Below are positions 5,903 through 8,181 of a DNA stretch of 8,181 bases, piece by piece; position 1 is the first letter of the stretch; every line of letters starts with the position of its first letter. Under the pieces are notes generated by a model, which did no database searches, was not told the DNA's origin, and was given only the letters and a program-made list of their open reading frames with translations. Origin of the DNA: JALQXV01 sp964540445 (GTDB lineage: Bacteria > Patescibacteriota > Saccharimonadia > Saccharimonadales > 2-12-FULL-41-12); NCBI GenBank assembly GCA_964540445.1, contig CAZIMF010000038.1, forward strand, positions 1 through 8,181. The letters run 5' to 3'. Position numbers and translations under genes: made by a program.

Positions 5903-6187
5903 TTACACATTTACGAAAATGCCGATTGGCAGCCAGAAGCCTAAAAACATTGCTATGAGCAGAACGGCATATTCAATTTTTCTATCGATTTGAAAGTGAT
6001 CATGCATTGCAAAAATCACGCCGACTATAAACCCAACAGGTAGTGGTGTCTGAGCGCCGTCCTCGTTCGTTATCTTTACCCATAAGCTGCCCAGAATGAC
6101 ATACATTACTAACTTTAAGAGATAAGAACCGTCTGTTTCTGTCTTTTGTACCTTTTTAGCGGAGGATTTTCTTTTCTTTGTAACCAT
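5903..6187 (-). CDS. Small membrane protein of unknown function (94 aa)
   Basis: I do not recognise the family with certainty. From the ATG at 6187 the product is 94 residues. It has a very basic N-terminus (MVTKKRKSSAKK), a first hydrophobic segment at about 22-38, a short polar loop with NEDGAQ, and a hydrophobic hairpin at about 49-60 and 72-92. The two hairpin halves are separated by the polar patch MHDHFQIDRKIEY (61-73). The basic end is expected to stay in the cytoplasm. An in-frame TTG at 6223 would add 12 residues but lacks a ribosome binding site. The only purine-rich site, GGAGGT, is 17 bases from the ATG and inside an inverted repeat. It follows the secreted-protein gene by 62 bases and is probably co-transcribed with it. 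Confidence 0.82.
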   Translation of the reverse strand: MVTKKRKSSAKKVQKTETDGSYLLKLVMYVILGSLWVKITNEDGAQTPLPVGFIVGVIFAMHDHFQIDRKIEYAVLLIAMFLGFWLPIGIFVNV

Positions 6188-6188
6188 G

Positions 6189-6239
6189 AGCAGTATTAAA
6201 GCAGACCTCCAGGTCTTTTCCAAGTTACTGCTGCTTTAA
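6189..6239 (-). promoter_or_regulatory. Nested inverted repeats enclosing the ribosome binding site
   Basis: Between the secreted-protein and membrane-protein genes, TTAAAGCAG (6231-6239) is exactly complementary to CTGCTTTAA (6196-6204). AGCAGTA (6226-6232) is exactly complementary to TACTGCT (6189-6195), and inside lies AGACC-TGGA-GGTCT (6203-6216). The only Shine-Dalgarno sequence for the downstream gene, GGAGG at 6206-6210, is in the innermost hairpin. The outer stems share bases, so they are mutually exclusive. No T-run follows, so this is not a simple terminator. Control of translation of the membrane protein is inferred. Confidence 0.45.
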
Positions 6240-6249
6240 CAGCCGTTTG

Positions 6250-7197
6250 TTACCTTTTTCCGGCGTTGCTAAGAACGTACTTCGGTGCAGTAACGGTAAA
6301 TCGTCTTTTTTCAACTTTGACCACATTACCATCTTGGTCATATATTCGGACAGTTTTAGTTATACGAGCTCCAAAGCGTCGTACTTTATCGTCATTACGA
6401 GTACCTAGACATGTGTATTCACGGTTTGTATTAAGCACACGGTCAGAGTCATTATCAAGTACTTGTGTAGTGCCATTTGAGCGCAACACGCCTTTACTAT
6501 TGCCAAGCATAGGCTTTGCGTCTACTTCTACACCAATTGCTTCTTCGCAGCCAGGGGCTACTATGGGTGGTGATTGTTCAACTAATAGGTCACCGCTACC
6601 ATCTTTAATTGCTCGCACATGTGCACGGGGGCTAGACAACGCTTTTCTAACACAACTCCGAATGAAACTAGGTTTGAGGGGCGCTGAATAGCTGGAATTA
6701 TCTTCTACCAATCCACCCTTTATATTATCTAATTCTGGATAATCACCCAGAGAAGGGTAAAAATCGTCGGGAGTACTTTGAGGCGGAAGAGTTACGGGGG
6801 TGTCATCTCCTGGATCTACCGGGTAAAGGCCAACGTCTTTACCTTCACAAGTGTAGTTTGTGTAGGAAGTCTTTGTTTTAAAATCATCAATAACTGTACG
6901 TTGGGCAACTCCACCCATATCTGCACATAATTGGTCAGTAAAAGTGGCCGTCCCGCATTCGCGATATGTATTATATGAGTCGTCTAATGCAGGATCGTCA
7001 AGGGCAGTGTCATATTGAAGCAGAACTGTTGGGTCATATGTATCAACAACAGGATTGCCTTTGCCACCAGTTACCGTATTACAAATATCATCGTGGGCAT
7101 CTTGGGGCGATGCTAAGACTTCAGGCGCGGTAAAGGCAGCAAGAGAAGTTGAAGCAGCTATTATGGCAACTGTGGTGCGTGTTCGTTCAAAACTCAT
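6250..7197 (-). CDS. Secreted cysteine-containing protein of unknown function (315 aa)
   Basis: I do not recognise this protein. It starts with MSFERTRTT, then a hydrophobic segment (about 9-23) and a plausible signal peptidase I site after VLA (27-29), so export is likely. No later membrane segment is seen. The mature part has seven cysteines (39, 81, 91, 117, 182, 217, 263), which could form disulfides outside the cell. The first half is acidic. A Pro/Asp/Thr-rich linker lies at about 126-148, and the second half is basic, ending KRRFTVTAPKYVLSNAGKR. The motif YTCxG occurs twice (115-119 and 261-265), hinting at two related modules. Only a weak ribosome binding site precedes the ATG. It has its own near-consensus promoter and sits between rpsJ and rplC, which are normally adjacent. 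Confidence 0.85.
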   Translation of the reverse strand: MSFERTRTTVAIIAASTSLAAFTAPEVLASPQDAHDDICNTVTGGKGNPVVDTYDPTVLLQYDTALDDPALDDSYNTYRECGTATFTDQLCADMGGVAQRTVIDDFKTKTSYTNYTCEGKDVGLYPVDPGDDTPVTLPPQSTPDDFYPSLGDYPELDNIKGGLVEDNSSYSAPLKPSFIRSCVRKALSSPRAHVRAIKDGSGDLLVEQSPPIVAPGCEEAIGVEVDAKPMLGNSKGVLRSNGTTQVLDNDSDRVLNTNREYTCLGTRNDDKVRRFGARITKTVRIYDQDGNVVKVEKRRFTVTAPKYVLSNAGKR

Positions 7198-7232
7198 ATT
7201 ATTTGTTCACTTTCTTAGATACTGACATGATC

Positions 7233-7294
7233 TTAGTGTTAACTAAAATAGATTATAACATAGACTTTTTTATAAGTCAATAAATAGTTACTAT
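7233..7294. repeat. Three short dyads around the promoter
   Basis: Three inverted repeats surround the promoter. ATAGT-T-ACTAT (7284-7294) is just upstream of the -35. GACTT-N6-AAGTC (7263-7278) overlaps the -35 and the spacer. TTAGT-GTTA-ACTAA (7233-7246) covers the expected transcription start. They could be operator half-sites, but they are A/T-rich and short, so chance is a real alternative. Confidence 0.35.
7252..7280 (-). promoter_or_regulatory. Near-consensus promoter of the secreted-protein gene
   Basis: The minus strand shows -35 TTGACT (7275-7280), a 17-base spacer and -10 TATAAT (7252-7257), preceded by TG at the extended -10 position. This is the best promoter match in the window. 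A start near 7245 gives a leader of about 48 bases before the ATG at 7197. The site lies in the 120-base gap after rpsJ, where no clear intrinsic terminator was seen, so read-through from rpsJ may add to it. Confidence 0.8.
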
Positions 7295-7317
7295 ATATTC
7301 TCTGCGATTATGTTCGG

Positions 7318-7656
7318 TTACATCTTGATTTCGGCGTCGCAGCCAGCTGGGAGACTAAGGTTCATTAAAGAATCAATAGTCTTAGGTGTAGGATCGAGTA
7401 CATCTATGAGTCGCTTGTGAACTCGCATTTCAAATTGTTCACGGCCTTTTTTATAAACATGCGGACTTTTAACTACTGTAAATGTACTACGCCGAGTTGG
7501 CAATGGTACTGGGCCAGCGATAGTTGCACCAGTACGAAGTGCAGTGTCTACGATTTGTTTCGCAGATTGATCAATAACTTTGTGGTCATATGCTTTTAGA
7601 CGAATTCGAATTCGTTGTTTACCATCTAGTTTTTTGGGAGTTGCGGCATCTGCCAT
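7318..7656 (-). CDS. rpsJ: 30S ribosomal protein S10
   Basis: S10 is part of the 30S head; in many bacteria it also acts as NusE in transcription antitermination with NusB. The 112-residue product has a short extra N-terminus (about 12 residues) before the conserved RIRIRLKAYDHKVIDQSAKQIVDTA. It then shows GPVPLPTRRSTFTVVKSPHVYKKGREQFEMRVHKRLIDVLDPTPKTIDSLM, nearly canonical, in consecutive blocks. The start is supported by AAGGA (7666-7670) with nine bases to the ATG. It follows tuf, as in the usual str-S10 order, but has its own leader after the tuf terminator. It is separated from rplC by two non-ribosomal genes. Confidence 0.98.
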   Translation of the reverse strand: MADAATPKKLDGKQRIRIRLKAYDHKVIDQSAKQIVDTALRTGATIAGPVPLPTRRSTFTVVKSPHVYKKGREQFEMRVHKRLIDVLDPTPKTIDSLMNLSLPAGCDAEIKM

Positions 7657-7753
7657 TGGTGATATTCCTTCCAGCTCTCGCTGTTATGCTGTAACCTCAA
7701 TCGTGCATTTAAACAATGAGTTTTAGTCAGCAATCTTTACTGTTGATTGACAT

Positions 7754-7782
7754 ATTGTAACAGATTAAAGATTTTATTGTAA
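7754..7782 (-). promoter_or_regulatory. Candidate rpsJ promoter
   Basis: A -10 box TACAAT (7754-7759) with TG at the extended -10 position is preceded at 17 bases by a weak -35, TTACAA (7777-7782). A start near 7747 gives a leader of about 90 bases to the rpsJ ATG. The tuf terminator upstream makes a separate rpsJ promoter likely. Most of the strength would come from the -10 region. Confidence 0.5.
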
Positions 7783-7844
7783 GGGTGTATCGACTCGAGC
7801 GTGACCTTCTCGAAGTGTTTCAAGGCGCGCGCTAATCTCATCTG

Positions 7845-7872
7845 GCTGTATAACACCCCTGTTACTTACAGC
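7845..7872 (-). repeat. Stable hairpin between tuf terminator and rpsJ promoter
   Basis: GCTGTA pairs with TACAGC and, inside it, TAACA pairs with TGTTA around a GGGG loop (CCCC on the plus strand), with a two-base bulge. That is eleven base pairs. No T-run follows on the minus strand, so it is not a typical intrinsic terminator. Its role is unknown. It could stabilise or process a 3' end, or be part of a leader if transcription starts further upstream. Confidence 0.4.
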
Positions 7873-7900
7873 ATTAATTTCACATTTTTCTTAATTAACT

Positions 7901-7930
7901 AAAAAGAACCTCGTTACCAAGGTTCTTTTT
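7901..7930 (-). terminator. Intrinsic terminator after tuf
   Basis: The transcript arms AAAAAGAACC and GGTTCTTTTT are perfectly complementary. The stem extends through three more pairs (one G-U) to a GTAA loop, a GNRA tetraloop, and the 3' arm ends in five Ts. It sits 20 bases after the tuf stop. The symmetric A and T ends would also allow termination on the plus strand. It separates tuf transcription from rpsJ. Confidence 0.9.
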
Positions 7931-7949
7931 ATGGGTTAGAAACGTAGGA

Positions 7950-8181
7950 CTATTTGTTAATCTTTGTAACAACGCCGGCACCAACAGTTCGGCCACCTTC
8001 ACGAATAGCAAAGCGAAGACCCTGTTCCATGGCAATTGGAGCGAGCAGTTTTACCTTAAAGGTAATAGTGTCGCCTGGCATAACCATTTCTTTGTCAGCA
8101 GGAAGTTCAACCTCCCCGGTTACGTCTGTTGTACGAAAGTAGAACTGAGGCTTGTAGCCCTTGAAGAATGGCGTGTGTCGG
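7950..8181 (-). CDS. tuf: Elongation factor Tu, C-terminal end only
   Basis: EF-Tu is the GTPase that delivers aminoacyl-tRNA to the ribosomal A site. Only the last 76 residues are inside the window; the 5' part lies beyond the high-coordinate edge. They are the third, beta-barrel domain: RHTPFFKGYKPQFYFRTTDVTG, then PADKEMVMPGDTITFKVKL, and the near-invariant ending RFAIREGGRTVGAGVVTKI. The stop is TAG, while the other genes ending in this window use TAA, except for one TGA. It lies directly upstream of rpsJ, as in the canonical str-S10 arrangement, and is followed by a strong terminator. Confidence 0.98.
   Translation of the reverse strand, partial: RHTPFFKGYKPQFYFRTTDVTGEVELPADKEMVMPGDTITFKVKLLAPIAMEQGLRFAIREGGRTVGAGVVTKINK

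Noticed and set aside
6266..6691. 141-residue plus-strand open frame opposite the secreted-protein gene
   Set aside because: The minus-strand frame has a signal peptide, a promoter and full length. The plus-strand frame has none of these.
1..8181. Recoding of TGA as glycine, as in some CPR lineages
   Set aside because: All conserved ribosomal frames are complete without in-frame TGA, and the one TGA used is a stop at an ATGA junction. The standard bacterial code fits.
1..8181. CRISPR arrays, insertion sequences or transfer RNA genes
   Set aside because: No regularly spaced direct repeats, transposase-like frames, terminal inverted repeats or tRNA cloverleaf sequences were seen on either strand.

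Overview
The window is a stretch of bacterial chromosome that reads almost entirely on the minus strand. In transcription order, from high to low coordinates, it carries the 3' end of tuf, then rpsJ, then two non-ribosomal genes, then a compact run of rplC, rplD, rplW, rplB, one unrecognised gene, rpsS, rplV, rpsC, rplP, rpmC, rpsQ, rplN and the start of rplX. This is the canonical bacterial str-S10 / S10-spc gene order with two unusual interruptions. The ribosomal proteins are clearly bacterial. Their sequence style, the moderate base composition, the A/K-rich tails on L22 and L23, and use of TGA only as a stop suggest a Patescibacteria/CPR genome, probably Saccharibacteria. The phylum is inferred from the look of the proteins, not from an alignment.

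Region by region. (1) 7950-8181 is the C-terminal end of EF-Tu, followed by a strong intrinsic terminator at 7901-7930. (2) 7657-7900 is the rpsJ leader, with a candidate extended -10 promoter and a stable hairpin; rpsJ occupies 7318-7656. (3) 7198-7317 holds a near-consensus promoter surrounded by short dyads. It drives a 315-residue protein with a signal peptide and seven cysteines (6250-7197) and probably a 94-residue membrane protein (5903-6187) whose ribosome binding site lies inside an inverted repeat. (4) 5675-5902 is a second leader, with a promoter candidate, a terminator-like structure and a small hairpin in front of rplC. (5) 1-5674 is the large ribosomal protein operon.

Within region 5, ten of twelve gene junctions have the same form, TAATG, where the last A of the stop is the first A of the next start. 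Each has a Shine-Dalgarno sequence inside the upstream gene, so the operon looks tightly translationally coupled. The only two exceptions flank an acidic 104-residue protein of unknown function between rplB and rpsS. That gene looks like an addition to the ancestral operon, and it is expressed together with basic ribosomal proteins.

The most interesting signals are the unknown gene inside the ribosomal operon, the secreted/membrane gene pair separating rpsJ from rplC, and the structured leader of the rplC operon. No CRISPR array, insertion sequence, tRNA or rRNA gene was seen.
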